From positions 1-8,443 of the forward strand of contig JAICVH010000081.1 of NCBI GenBank assembly GCA_025935435.1: DNA of 8,443 bases, in the 5' to 3' direction. Source of the stretch: Burkholderiales bacterium. GTDB lineage: Bacteria > Pseudomonadota > Gammaproteobacteria > Burkholderiales > Casimicrobiaceae. Position numbers and translations under genes: made by a program. Of the stretch, positions 1 through 7,800 are shown piece after piece. The notes beneath the pieces are model-generated. The model was not told the DNA's origin. It did not search any database and saw only the letters and a program-made list of their open reading frames with translations. Position 1 is the stretch's first letter, and each line of letters begins with the position of its first letter.

Positions 1-821
1 ATCGCGAGGATGTTCACCGATTCGACGAGCACGAAGCTTTCCGGACTGATGAAGCCCTGGATCGCCGAGAACATGCCGCCGGCGATGCCGCCGAACGACG
101 CGCCCATCGCGAAGGCGAGCAGCTTCATGTTGCGCGTGTTGATGCCCATCGAGCGGGCGGCGACTTCGTCCTCGCGGATCGCTTCCCACGCGCGGCCGAC
201 GCGCGAGTCCTGCAGCCGCAGGTTGATCACGATGACGACGAGCATCACGATCACGAGCAGGTAGTAGTACTTGATCGGCCCGGTGACGGACACGCCACCG
301 AGCGTCACCGGCTGCGCGAAGCTGAACGTGCCGAAGCGGAACGGATCGATCAGCGCGATCCCCTGCGCGCCGTTGGTGATGTTCACCGGCTGCGACAGGT
401 TGTTCAGGAAAATGCGGATGATCTCGCCGAAGCCGAGCGTGACGATCGCGAGGTAGTCGCCGCGCAGCTTCAGCGTCGGCGCGCCGAGCAGCACGCCGAA
501 CATGCACGCGACGAGTGCGCCGATGGGAAGGATCGCCCAGAACGGCAGGTGCAGATTGAAGTGCGGGCTTGCGAGCAGCGCGTACACATAGGCGCCGACC
601 GCATAGAACGCGATGTAGCCGAGATCGAGCAGGCCTGCGAAACCGACGACGATGTTGAGTCCCAGCGACAGCAGGATGTAAAGCACCGCCAGGTTCGTGA
701 TGCGAACCCACGCGGTGCCGATGCCCGCCAGCGCAAATGGAAGCAACGCGAGCGTGATCGCGATCAGGATGACCCCGACCTTCGCGATGGCTGGATGCCG
801 GGTATCGATCAATGCGTGCAT
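1..821 (-). CDS. livM: Branched-chain amino acid ABC transporter permease LivM (N-terminal 273 residues, cut by window edge)
   Basis: Inner-membrane permease of a HAAT-type ABC importer. It pairs with LivH to form the channel for leucine/isoleucine/valine-type substrates delivered by the periplasmic binding protein. The reading frame is open from the ATG at 821 to the window edge. It shows the LivM pattern: a hydrophobic N-terminus (about residues 11-33), the segment LNIVVGFAGLLDLGYIAF (55-72), then KLRGDYLAIVTLGFGEIIR (118-136). The cytoplasmic ATPase-coupling region GRAWEAIREDEVAARSMGIN (209-228) is followed by a Gly/Ala-rich helix. The C-terminal part lies outside the window. It lies 79 nt downstream of livH on the same strand, with no terminator between. 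The Shine-Dalgarno is weak (GGGA-like). An in-frame TTG at 854 is an alternative start that would add 11 residues. Family assignment is firm; the exact substrate is inferred. Confidence 0.95.
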   Translation of the reverse strand, partial: MHALIDTRHPAIAKVGVILIAITLALLPFALAGIGTAWVRITNLAVLYILLSLGLNIVVGFAGLLDLGYIAFYAVGAYVYALLASPHFNLHLPFWAILPIGALVACMFGVLLGAPTLKLRGDYLAIVTLGFGEIIRIFLNNLSQPVNITNGAQGIALIDPFRFGTFSFAQPVTLGGVSVTGPIKYYYLLVIVMLVVIVINLRLQDSRVGRAWEAIREDEVAARSMGINTRNMKLLAFAMGASFGGIAGGMFSAIQGFISPESFVLVESVNILA

Positions 822-900
822 GCCGCCCGGTGTTCCCAGTTCTTGAGGGTCCAAAAGCGAAGGGCCGTTCCGGCGTTTTCGGGGCGCTGCGGAATGACGC

Positions 901-1905
901 TCATGCGCGGTCGGAGACGCGTTCGCCAAGCAGTCCGGACGGCCGGAACACGAGCACGGCGATCAGCACGAAGAACGCGAACACGTCCTGGTAGTTGCTC
1001 CCGAACAACGTCAGGTTCGGATCGCTCACGCAGCGCTCGGCAATCGCGTTCGACCAGTGTGCGATCTGGCAAAGATTCGTCAGGTCACCCACGTAGCCGG
1101 CACCGAGCGCTTCGATGATGCCGAGCAGGAGCCCGCCCAGCATCGCACCCGCGATGTTGCCGATGCCGCCGAGCACGGCGGCCGAAAAGGCCTTCAGGCC
1201 GAGGAGGAATCCCATCTGATACTGCGCGATGCCGTAGTACGTGCCCACCATCACGCCAGCCACCGCGGCCAGCCCGGCGCCGATGACGAACGTCAGCGCG
1301 ATGACGCGGTTGATGTCGATGCCCATCAGTCCGGCGATTTGCGGGCTTTGCGATGTGGCGCGCATGGCGATGCCGAGCTTCGTCCGGTAGATCAGCGCGA
1401 CGAGGCCCGCCATCATCGCCACCGACGTGCCGATGATCGCAAGCTGCACGTTGGTGATCCGTGCGCCCTCCGGGTTGCCGGTAACGTGGTACGAAACGAC
1501 CGGCACGATCTGCGGGAACGACAGCGGGTTGCGGCTGAACACGATCAGTGCGACGTGCTGCAGGATGATCGACAGGCCGATCGCCGTGATCAGCGGCGCG
1601 AGGCGCGGCGCGCGCCGCAGCGGTCGATACGCGACGCGCTCGAGTGCATAGCCGATCACCATGCATGCGGGAATCGCGACGAGCGTGCTCGCGATGACGA
1701 TCACGAGCGGCGGCCAGCCGACGTTCGCGCCGAGCAGCGCGTTGATGACGGTCAGCGCAACCATCGCCCCCAGCATCACGACTTCGCCGTGCGCGAAGTT
1801 GATCAGCTGGATGATGCCGTAGACCATCGTGTACCCGAGCGCGACGATCGCGTAGACGCTGCCGAGCGTCAGCCCGTTCACGAGCTGCTGGAGAAAGATA
1901 TCCAA
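901..1905 (-). CDS. livH: Branched-chain amino acid ABC transporter permease LivH
   Basis: Second inner-membrane permease of the Liv/HAAT importer, predicted 334 residues. The N-terminus DIFLQQLVNGLTLGSVYAIV and then MVYGIIQLINFAHGE (27-41) are hallmark LivH sequence. The ATPase-coupling stretch lies around 236-267 (GLKAFSAAVLGGIGNIAGA), and the protein ends with the typical RPSGLLGERVSDRA. Hydrophobic segments lie near 10-30, 41-57, 64-88, 101-124, 152-172, 200-220, 240-268 and 306-320. The start is taken as TTG at 1905 because it aligns with the usual family N-terminus (MDIFLQQL). No in-frame ATG or GTG sits close upstream and no good Shine-Dalgarno is visible, so the start is inferred. Oddity: residues about 275-300, before the last membrane helix, hold an insertion with Cys279 and Cys292 that I do not recall from ordinary LivH, making the protein longer than the usual roughly 300 residues. 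It lies downstream of the binding-protein gene and its terminator, and upstream of livM. Confidence 0.93.
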   Translation of the reverse strand: MDIFLQQLVNGLTLGSVYAIVALGYTMVYGIIQLINFAHGEVVMLGAMVALTVINALLGANVGWPPLVIVIASTLVAIPACMVIGYALERVAYRPLRRAPRLAPLITAIGLSIILQHVALIVFSRNPLSFPQIVPVVSYHVTGNPEGARITNVQLAIIGTSVAMMAGLVALIYRTKLGIAMRATSQSPQIAGLMGIDINRVIALTFVIGAGLAAVAGVMVGTYYGIAQYQMGFLLGLKAFSAAVLGGIGNIAGAMLGGLLLGIIEALGAGYVGDLTNLCQIAHWSNAIAERCVSDPNLTLFGSNYQDVFAFFVLIAVLVFRPSGLLGERVSDRA

Positions 1906-1942
1906 GCGATTGGAAGCGGGAGCGCTTAGAACGCGGTGACGG

Positions 1943-1972
1943 ATTGTGCGGGCAGCGGGCGGCTTCCGGCAA
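1943..1972 (-). promoter_or_regulatory. Weak candidate promoter for livHM
   Basis: On the minus strand, TTGCCG (plus-strand 1967-1972) is followed after 18 bp by CACAAT (1943-1948). Each hexamer matches the sigma-70 consensus at 4 of 6 positions. It sits directly downstream of the terminator after the binding-protein gene and would start transcription about 30 nt before the livH TTG. Matches this weak are common by chance, so livHM may instead depend on read-through from the upstream promoter. Confidence 0.25.
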
Positions 1973-1979
1973 CCGTCGC

Positions 1980-2005
1980 AAAAACGGCGCCCGCAGGCGC
2001 CGTTT
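1980..2005 (-). terminator. Intrinsic terminator after the binding-protein gene (within the liv operon)
   Basis: A perfect 10-bp inverted repeat (plus-strand arms 1982-1991 and 1996-2005, loop CGCA) reads on the minus strand as AAACGGCGCC, TGCG, GGCGCCGTTT, ending in a run of five T (complement of 1980-1984). It begins 18 nt after the TAA of the binding-protein gene. The T-run lies only on the minus-strand exit side, so it acts on the leftward transcript. Placed between the binding protein and the permeases, it should allow partial read-through and give binding protein in excess, a common design in ABC import operons. Confidence 0.85.
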
Positions 2006-2023
2006 CCGTGGCTCGAACGCGCG

Positions 2024-3343
2024 TTATTTCTTGGGTGCGGGCGCCATTGCCGGGGCCATCGCCGGCGCAGCCGGTGCGGTCGAAGCCGCTGCCTGCGTGT
2101 CGCCGCCGATCTTCGTCGACTTGCCGGCCTTGATGATCGCAACCGGGTCGACCTTGCCGCCCTTCATCTGGAAGATCGTGATTTCGGCATCCTTGCGGTC
2201 GCCCTTCTCGTCGAACTCGATGTGACCCGTCGCGCCGTCATAGCTGATCTTGTGCAGCTCGGGCAGGTATTTCGCCGGATCGGCCGAATCCGCTTTCTGC
2301 ATCGCGGCGATCAGTACGTTCGTGCTGTCGTAGAAATACGGCGCGTACTGCTTGATTTCCCCGAACTTCGCGTTGAACGCATCGACGAAGGCCTTCGACG
2401 ACATCTGCGTCGGAATGCCTGCCTGCGAGCAGATCATGCCTTCGGCGGCCTTGTCGCCCGCCAGCTTGTTCATCTCGGCGGTACACGCGCCGTCACCGTA
2501 TGCGAACGTGGCCTTGATGCCCAGTTCACGCGCCTGCTTCAGCATCGGCCCGCCGGTCGCGTCCATGCCGCCGTAGAACACGGCATCCGGATTGCGGCCC
2601 TTGATCTTGGTCAGGATCGCCTTGAAGTCGGTGGCTTTGTCGTTCGTCTTTTCGCGGGTGACGATCTGAACGCCAGAAGCCTTCAACGTCTTCTCGACTT
2701 CGTTGGCGAGGCCCTCGCCATAGGCCGTCGCGTCGTCGGCGATCGCGACCTTCTTCAGCTTCAGTTCATTGGCGATGTACGCGGCAATCGCCGGGCCCTG
2801 CTGATCGTCCCGCGCAACGGTGCGGAAGATCGTCTTGAACCCCTGCTCGGTGAGCTTGGGATTCGTCGCCGAGCCTGAGATCATCGGCAGGCCCGCCTGG
2901 TTGTACACCGCGGACGCCGGGATCGACACGCCAGAATTCAGGTGACCGACGACGCCGGCGACCTTCGCGTCAACGAACTTCTGCGCGATGGTCGGGCCGA
3001 GCTTCGGGTCCGCCTGATCGTCTTCGCTCATCATCTCGAACTTGACGACCTTGCCGCCAAGCTTGATTTTCTTCGCGGTCGCTTCGTCGACGGCAAGGTG
3101 CACACCGTTCTCGTCGTCCTTCCCGAGGTGCGCGATGCCACCGGTCAGCGGGCCGGCATGGCCGATCTTGACGGTAATCGTTTCCTCGGCCGGCGCAGCC
3201 GGTGTCGCGGCCGGTGCGGCCGCAGTCGTCTTCGGCGCGGCGGCCTGTTTCGGTTCTTCCTTGCTGCAGCCGTAGACGCCGAATACTGCAGCAGCGACGA
3301 GCGTCAGGCCGATCGTACGAGTGATTGTCTGAGGGGCATGCAT
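2024..3343 (-). CDS. Branched-chain amino acid-type ABC transporter substrate-binding lipoprotein
   Basis: Solute-binding protein of the LivJ/LivK family (type I periplasmic-binding fold, Peripla_BP_6-like), 439 residues. It captures the substrate outside the inner membrane and delivers it to LivH/LivM. A signal peptide of about 25 residues ends in a lipobox VYGC with Cys26, so the mature protein should be lipidated. Residues about 31-54 are an Ala/Pro/Thr linker. The two-lobed domain runs from about 55 to 412, starting TVKIGHAGPLTGG and including the ligand-loop segment GHLNSGVSIPAS (133-144) and ISGSATNPKLTE (155-166). A possible disulfide could join Cys287 and Cys305. The last 22 residues are an Ala/Pro/Met-rich tail ending in PAPKK. 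The ATG at 3343 is chosen because GGAG lies 7 nt upstream and the signal peptide starts there. Leu/Ile/Val binding is the family default; other amino acids or amides are possible. Confidence 0.94.
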   Translation of the reverse strand: MHAPQTITRTIGLTLVAAAVFGVYGCSKEEPKQAAAPKTTAAAPAATPAAPAEETITVKIGHAGPLTGGIAHLGKDDENGVHLAVDEATAKKIKLGGKVVKFEMMSEDDQADPKLGPTIAQKFVDAKVAGVVGHLNSGVSIPASAVYNQAGLPMISGSATNPKLTEQGFKTIFRTVARDDQQGPAIAAYIANELKLKKVAIADDATAYGEGLANEVEKTLKASGVQIVTREKTNDKATDFKAILTKIKGRNPDAVFYGGMDATGGPMLKQARELGIKATFAYGDGACTAEMNKLAGDKAAEGMICSQAGIPTQMSSKAFVDAFNAKFGEIKQYAPYFYDSTNVLIAAMQKADSADPAKYLPELHKISYDGATGHIEFDEKGDRKDAEITIFQMKGGKVDPVAIIKAGKSTKIGGDTQAAASTAPAAPAMAPAMAPAPKK

Positions 3344-3350
3344 TGGCAAT

Positions 3351-3354
3351 CTCC
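3351..3354 (-). promoter_or_regulatory. Shine-Dalgarno for the binding-protein gene
   Basis: GGAG on the minus strand, 7 nt before the ATG at 3343. It supports this ATG over upstream in-frame codons, which would add a Pro/Arg-rich leader before the signal peptide. Confidence 0.75.
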
Positions 3355-3385
3355 GGCGTGGGCGGGAAAAGAAGAATAACGGAGC

Positions 3386-3415
3386 ATTATGATTCGCCGC
3401 CGAATCGAGTGTCAA
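3386..3415 (-). promoter_or_regulatory. Near-consensus sigma-70 promoter for the liv operon
   Basis: On the minus strand a perfect TTGACA (plus-strand 3410-3415) is separated by 18 bp from CATAAT (3386-3391), a 5-of-6 match to TATAAT. Transcription would begin near 3379, giving a leader of roughly 36 nt that contains the GGAG site before the ATG at 3343. It is the best promoter match noticed in the window. Confidence 0.75.
3391..3406. promoter_or_regulatory. Candidate operator dyad inside the liv promoter spacer
   Basis: GATTCG, 4 nt (CCGC), CGAATC is a perfect 6-bp inverted repeat. It overlaps the last base of the -10 hexamer and fills most of the 18-bp spacer up to the -35 box. A protein binding here would directly block or remodel RNA polymerase. 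The regulator is unknown and not encoded in the window. A dyad of this size can arise by chance, so only its position makes it notable. Confidence 0.4.
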
Positions 3416-3525
3416 TGAAGCCGGCTCTTCCCTCCTGGGGGGATGTGGCGGTCGCGTCCCCAGCGCTCGCATCGCTTCGCGCCGTTACGTTCCATCGGAT
3501 GCCGGCGCATTTCATCGCACGTCGG

Positions 3526-3554
3526 TTGCCCTGGCGGCCGAGTACGCTTATCGT
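3526..3554 (+). promoter_or_regulatory. Weak candidate promoter for the efflux operon
   Basis: TTGCCC (3526-3531), 17 bp, TATCGT (3549-3554). Each box matches 4 of 6 consensus bases with ideal spacing. It would give a leader of about 130 nt before the adaptor ATG at 3692. It is the best rightward candidate I could find, but the match is modest. Confidence 0.3.
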
Positions 3555-3691
3555 TCGCCGCTTTCCGATTGAATCCGGCGGCGCGCGCCGGCGCATCCAA
3601 CGCGGGTGCGGCGGCCTTCGAAGCGTCCGCGCCGATCGCGCGGCCGCCGCGCACTCAACAGGCGCGTCCTACCGGGCGCGGGGGGATCTCG

Positions 3692-4870
3692 ATGACTTTC
3701 CGCATGACACGTCGGCGCCTGCTCGTGGGCCTGCTCGTGCTCACGTTGATCGCGGGGGTGGGCGCTGCTGCGGTATTTCGCGCGTCCAAGCGCAACGCCG
3801 GACCCGATCCGGCGGCTGCCGCGCCGGTCGCGCTGCAGTTCACGCCGGCCGATCTCGCGTATGTCGAGAACACCGCGCTCGCCCGGTGGCTGCCCGTGTC
3901 CGGCACGCTGCAGCCGGTGCACCAGGCGGTCGTGAAGGCGAAGGTTGCCGGCGATCTGGCGAACTTCACGGTCCGCGAAGGCGACACCGTTCGCGCCGGC
4001 CAGAAGATCGGTCATATCGTGTCGGCCGATCTCGAGTCGCGCCTCGTCGACCGCGTTGGCGCGGTTGAAAGCGCGCGCGCGCAGCTTGCGCTGGCCGAGA
4101 AGACGCGCACGATGAACGTGCGCCTTCTTAACGACAAATTCATTTCACAGAACGCGTTCGACAGCACCGAGTCGTCGTTCAACGTCGCGCGCGGCAATCT
4201 GAAATCCGCCGAGGCCCAGGTGCAACTCGCGCAGAATGCATTGCGCGATGCGGACGTCGTGGCGCCGCTGTCCGGCATCGTCGCCAAGCGCCACGTGCAG
4301 CCGGGTGAAAAGGTGGCGATCGAGGCGCCGATCGTCACCATCGTCGATCTGCAGGCACTGGAGGTCCAGGCGATGGTGCCCGCGATCGACGTGCCCGAGC
4401 TGCGGCTCGGCATGCCGGTCGAACTGGCCGTCGACGGCTTTGGCGAGCGTCGATTCCAGGGACGCATCGAGCGCATCAATCCGTCGACCGAACCGGGCAC
4501 ACGCGCGATCCTCGTCTACGTCGGGTTGCCGAACCCCGACGCCACGTTGCGCGGCGGCATGTTCTCCACCGGCCGCATCGCGCTGGTCGCGAGTGCGCCG
4601 GCGCCCACGCTTCCGCTCGCGGCCGTGCGCAATGAAGCCGGGCAATCGTACGTGTGGATGATCGACAGCGGCAAACTGGTGCGGCGCATCGTGATCACCG
4701 GCCGGCGCGACGAGACGAATGGCCGCGTCGAGATCAAGACGGCGTTGCCTGCGCAGGCGCCCGTGCTCGCGGCGCGCTTCGACAATCTGAAGGATGGCGC
4801 GCCGGCGCTCGTCAAGGCGCCCGCGTCGTCGCAGAACGCCACCCGGAACCGGGCGGGCGGCGCGGGCTGA
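3692..4870 (+). CDS. RND efflux periplasmic adaptor (membrane fusion protein)
   Basis: Periplasmic adaptor that links the RND pump encoded next to it to an outer-membrane channel. Predicted 392 residues, normal for MdtA/AcrA-like adaptors. A basic start and a hydrophobic stretch (about 9-28) form a membrane anchor or signal sequence. The protein contains no cysteine, so it is not a lipoprotein. The biotinyl-lipoyl-like half starts near VSGTLQPVHQAVVKAKVAG (69-87) with VREGDTVRAGQKIG (94-107). A short helical hairpin (about 118-185) includes LLNDKFISQNAFD. The second lipoyl half is VVAPLSGIVAKRHVQPGEKV (189-208). Beta-barrel and membrane-proximal regions follow, including RINPSTEPGTRAILVYV (261-277) and LRGGMFSTGRI. 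ATG 3692 is preceded by GGGGGA at 3681-3686. ATG 3704 is an alternative start, four codons shorter. The reading frame stays open upstream but encodes Arg-rich sequence unlike any adaptor. The pump gene starts 14 nt after its TGA. Confidence 0.93.
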   Translation: MTFRMTRRRLLVGLLVLTLIAGVGAAAVFRASKRNAGPDPAAAAPVALQFTPADLAYVENTALARWLPVSGTLQPVHQAVVKAKVAGDLANFTVREGDTVRAGQKIGHIVSADLESRLVDRVGAVESARAQLALAEKTRTMNVRLLNDKFISQNAFDSTESSFNVARGNLKSAEAQVQLAQNALRDADVVAPLSGIVAKRHVQPGEKVAIEAPIVTIVDLQALEVQAMVPAIDVPELRLGMPVELAVDGFGERRFQGRIERINPSTEPGTRAILVYVGLPNPDATLRGGMFSTGRIALVASAPAPTLPLAAVRNEAGQSYVWMIDSGKLVRRIVITGRRDETNGRVEIKTALPAQAPVLAARFDNLKDGAPALVKAPASSQNATRNRAGGAG

Positions 4871-4884
4871 GCGGAGACATCCCG

Positions 4885-7800
4885 ATGTGGATCACCCGCG
4901 TATCGATCAGGAATCCGGTGTTTGCGACGATGGTCATGGTCGCGATCACCGTGCTCGGCGTCTTTTCGTATCTGCGGCTGAAGGTCGAGCAGATGCCCGA
5001 CGTCAGCCTCCCGTTCGTATACGTCCAGACCACGTATCCAGGCGCGGCACCCGAGGCGGTTGAGGCGGATGTCACGAAGCCGATCGAGTACGCCGTCAAT
5101 CAGGTGTCCGGGGTCAAGCGGATTTTCTCGAATTCGCGCGAAGGCCGCAGCGACGTGTTCGCCGAATTCCGGCTTGCGACCAACGTGCCGCAAGCGGTGC
5201 AGGACGTGCGCGACCGGATTGCGACGATTCGGTCGAGCTTCCCGCGGGACGTCAAGGATCCGCAGGTGTTCCGCGTCGAGAACGAGAACAGCCAGCCCGT
5301 GGTGTCGCTCGCGTTGATGTCGCAGACGACCGGCCTGCGCGAACTGACGTCGCTCACCGACCAGACGATCGTCAAGGTACTCGAGAATCTGCCGGGCGTC
5401 GCGCGCATCGACATCAACGGTCGCGTGACGCGGCAGATCCTGATTCAGATCAAGCCCGATGCATTGACGTCGCTCGGCCTCGGCGTCGACCAGGTGATTG
5501 CGGCGATTCGCGAAGCGAACCAGGACGTGCCGGCCGGTCGCATCACCAAGGGATCCAGCGACGCGGTCGTGCGCGTCGAAGGCAAGATCAAGGACCCGGC
5601 GCAGTTCGGTCGCATCATCGTCGCCCAGCAGGGCGGCGGCGCCATCTACCTGAACCAGGTCGCCGACGTCATCGACGGCGAGAAGGAGCAGGACTCGATC
5701 TCGCGAATCAACGGCCACGCGGCGATCACGCTCGACATTCAAAAGGCGCAGGACGCGAACATCGTCGAAACGGGTCGCAATGTCGTCGCCGCGGTGAACG
5801 ACCTCAAGGCGCGGTTGCCATCGGACGTCGAGTTGCGCGTGACGTTCTCGCGCGGCGAGCAGGTCGAGAACGCGGTGAATCGCGTCAAGAGCACGATCGT
5901 CGAGGGCGGGCTCCTGACGGTGCTGATCGTGTTCTTCTTCCTGCACAGCTGGCGCAGCACGATCATCACCGGACTGACGCTCCCGCTCGCGGTCGTCGCG
6001 ACGTTCGTTGCGCTCTATGCATTCGGTTTCACGCTCAACTTCCTGACGCTGATGGCGCTGTCGCTGACGATCGGCCTGTTGATCGACGACGCGATCGTCG
6101 TGCGCGAGAACATCGTCCGCCATGTCGCGATGGGCAAGGACCATGCGCGGGCGGCGCGCGAAGGGACCGACGAGATCGGGCTGGCCGTGATGGCCACCAC
6201 GTTCGCGATCGTCGCCGTGTTCGTCCCGATCGCTTTCATGAGCGGGCTGATCGGCCGCTTCTTTTTCCAGTTCGGCGTCGCGGTTTCCGTCGCGGTGCTC
6301 GTGTCGCTGTTCATCAGCTTCACCCTCGACCCGATGCTCTCGTCCGTGTGGCCCGATCCGCCCGAAAAGCGCTTTGCGCGCGCGCCGTGGCTCGGCCGCA
6401 TCATGGATCGCGTCGAGCGCGGCATCGAATGGATGCACCGCGTATACGGCGACGTGCTTGCCTGGGCGCTCGGACATCGCAAATCGGTGCTGGCGATCGC
6501 GCTCGTCACGTTCTTCGCGAGCTTCGCGATCGTGCCGCTCGTGGGCACCGAGTTCATTCCCGAGGTCGACCAGGGCTTCATCTCGCTGCGTCTCAACACG
6601 CCGGTCGGTTCGAGCCTCGAATACTCGAACGGCAAAGTCACCGAAGCCGAGGAAACGCTGAAGCAGTTCCCTGAAGTCGCGCTCGCAATGACGACGGTGG
6701 GCACCGAGGATGGCCGCAATTACGCCCGCGTCAACCTGAAGCTCGTGGACGCGAAAGCGCGCAACCGTACGCAAAAGGAACTCGAACGGGCGATTCGCGC
6801 GGCGCTGAAGCCGATTCCGGGAATCGAGTTGACGTTCGGTTTCGACCGGCCGATCTGGTTCAACCTGCTCGGCCCCGACCCGGACACACTCGCGAAGCTG
6901 TCCGGCGAATTCGCGGCCAAGGTCGCCAAGGTGCGGGGCATTGCCGATCTCGAGACGTCGGACAAGGCGGCGAATCCGGCGCTGTCGATACGGCTCAACA
7001 ACGCGGCCGCGTCCGACCTGGGCGTCACCGTGCAGCAGGTCGGTGCCACGATCCGGCCGCTGATCGCGGGCGACACGATCAGCTATTGGCTCGGGCCGGA
7101 CGGCCAGAACTATGAAGTCAACGTCCAGCTTTCGCGCGATCGGCGCCAGCTCGCATCCGATCTCGGCAACCTGTATCTGACGACGAACAAGCGCGGGCCG
7201 GATGGACAGATGCGCATGGTGCCGCTGCGGCAGGTCGCCGATCTCGTCGAGTCGACGAGCCCGCAGATCATCAAGCGGCAGGATCTGCAGCGACGCGTCG
7301 GCATCTACGCGAACGTCGAGGGCCGGCCGGCCGGTGACGTCGGGACGGACGTGCAGAAGATCGCGAAGGAAATGGCGTTGCCGCCCGGCTACCGGCTGCA
7401 GGCTGCGGGACAGCAACAGGACATGCAGGAGTCCTTCCAGGCAGCGGTCGCCGCGCTCGGCCTCGCGATCATCTTCATTTACCTGATCCTCGCGTCGCAA
7501 TTTGCGAGTTTCACGCAACCGATCGCGATCATGGCGTCGCTGCCGTTTTCACTGATCGGTGTGTTCCTCGCGTTGCTGCTCACCGGTACGACGCTCAACA
7601 TCTTCTCGATCATCGGCTTCATCATGCTGATGGGACTCGTCACGAAGAATGCGATCCTGCTCGTCGACTTCGCCAATCGGTCGCGGCGCGCGGGCGCGTC
7701 GCTCGCCAACGCGCTGCTCACGGCGGGCCAGGTGCGCCTGCGGCCGATCCTGATGACGACCGCGGCGATGATCGGAGGCATGTTGCCGCTTGCGCTCGGG

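Larger units (their letters stand above)
3344..3691. other. Divergent intergenic control region between liv and efflux operons
   Basis: This 348-bp stretch has no convincing gene. Reading frames across it encode Arg/Pro-rich sequence with no recognisable domain. It carries the leftward liv promoter with its internal dyad (3386-3415), a weak rightward promoter candidate (3526-3554), a short GC hairpin (3638-3652, 6-bp arms GCGCGG/CCGCGC) in the presumed leader of the efflux operon, and a G-rich ribosome site just before 3692. The two operons start head-to-head from here, so a regulator bound in it could affect both. Confidence 0.7.

Noticed and set aside
822..900. Possible regulatory or RNA element in the livH-livM gap
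   Set aside because: Nothing beyond short GC repeats is visible: no T-tracted hairpin, no clear promoter and no small reading frame with a good ribosome site.
1057..1929. Long plus-strand open frame across livH
   Set aside because: Its translation is an Asp/Arg/His/Gln-rich shadow of the real LivH frame, with no family features or ribosome site.
1946..2878. Plus-strand open frame of 310 residues antisense to the binding-protein gene
   Set aside because: It reads straight through the terminator hairpin, is Arg/Leu-rich without recognisable motifs, and mirrors the codon periodicity of the opposite-strand gene.
3638..3652. GC-rich hairpin GCGCGG-CCG-CCGCGC upstream of the RND adaptor as a terminator or operator
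   Set aside because: It has no T-run and only 6-bp arms in a very GC-rich stretch where such repeats are expected by chance.
3443..3691. In-frame upstream extension of the RND adaptor
   Set aside because: The extra residues are Arg/Pro/Ala-rich and unlike any adaptor N-terminus. The membrane anchor and a G-rich ribosome site point to ATG 3692.
3695..3730. Twin-arginine (Tat) signal in the RND adaptor (TRRRLLVG)
   Set aside because: It resembles the Tat motif, but RND adaptors normally use Sec and have a basic start before a hydrophobic anchor. The full Tat consensus (F and K positions) is not met.
4516..7518. A 1000-residue open frame antisense to the adaptor end and the RND pump
   Set aside because: It is a shadow of the pump gene caused by GC-biased third positions. 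The translation is Arg/Asp/His-rich low-complexity sequence with no domain, while the opposite strand encodes a full, well-conserved RND protein.
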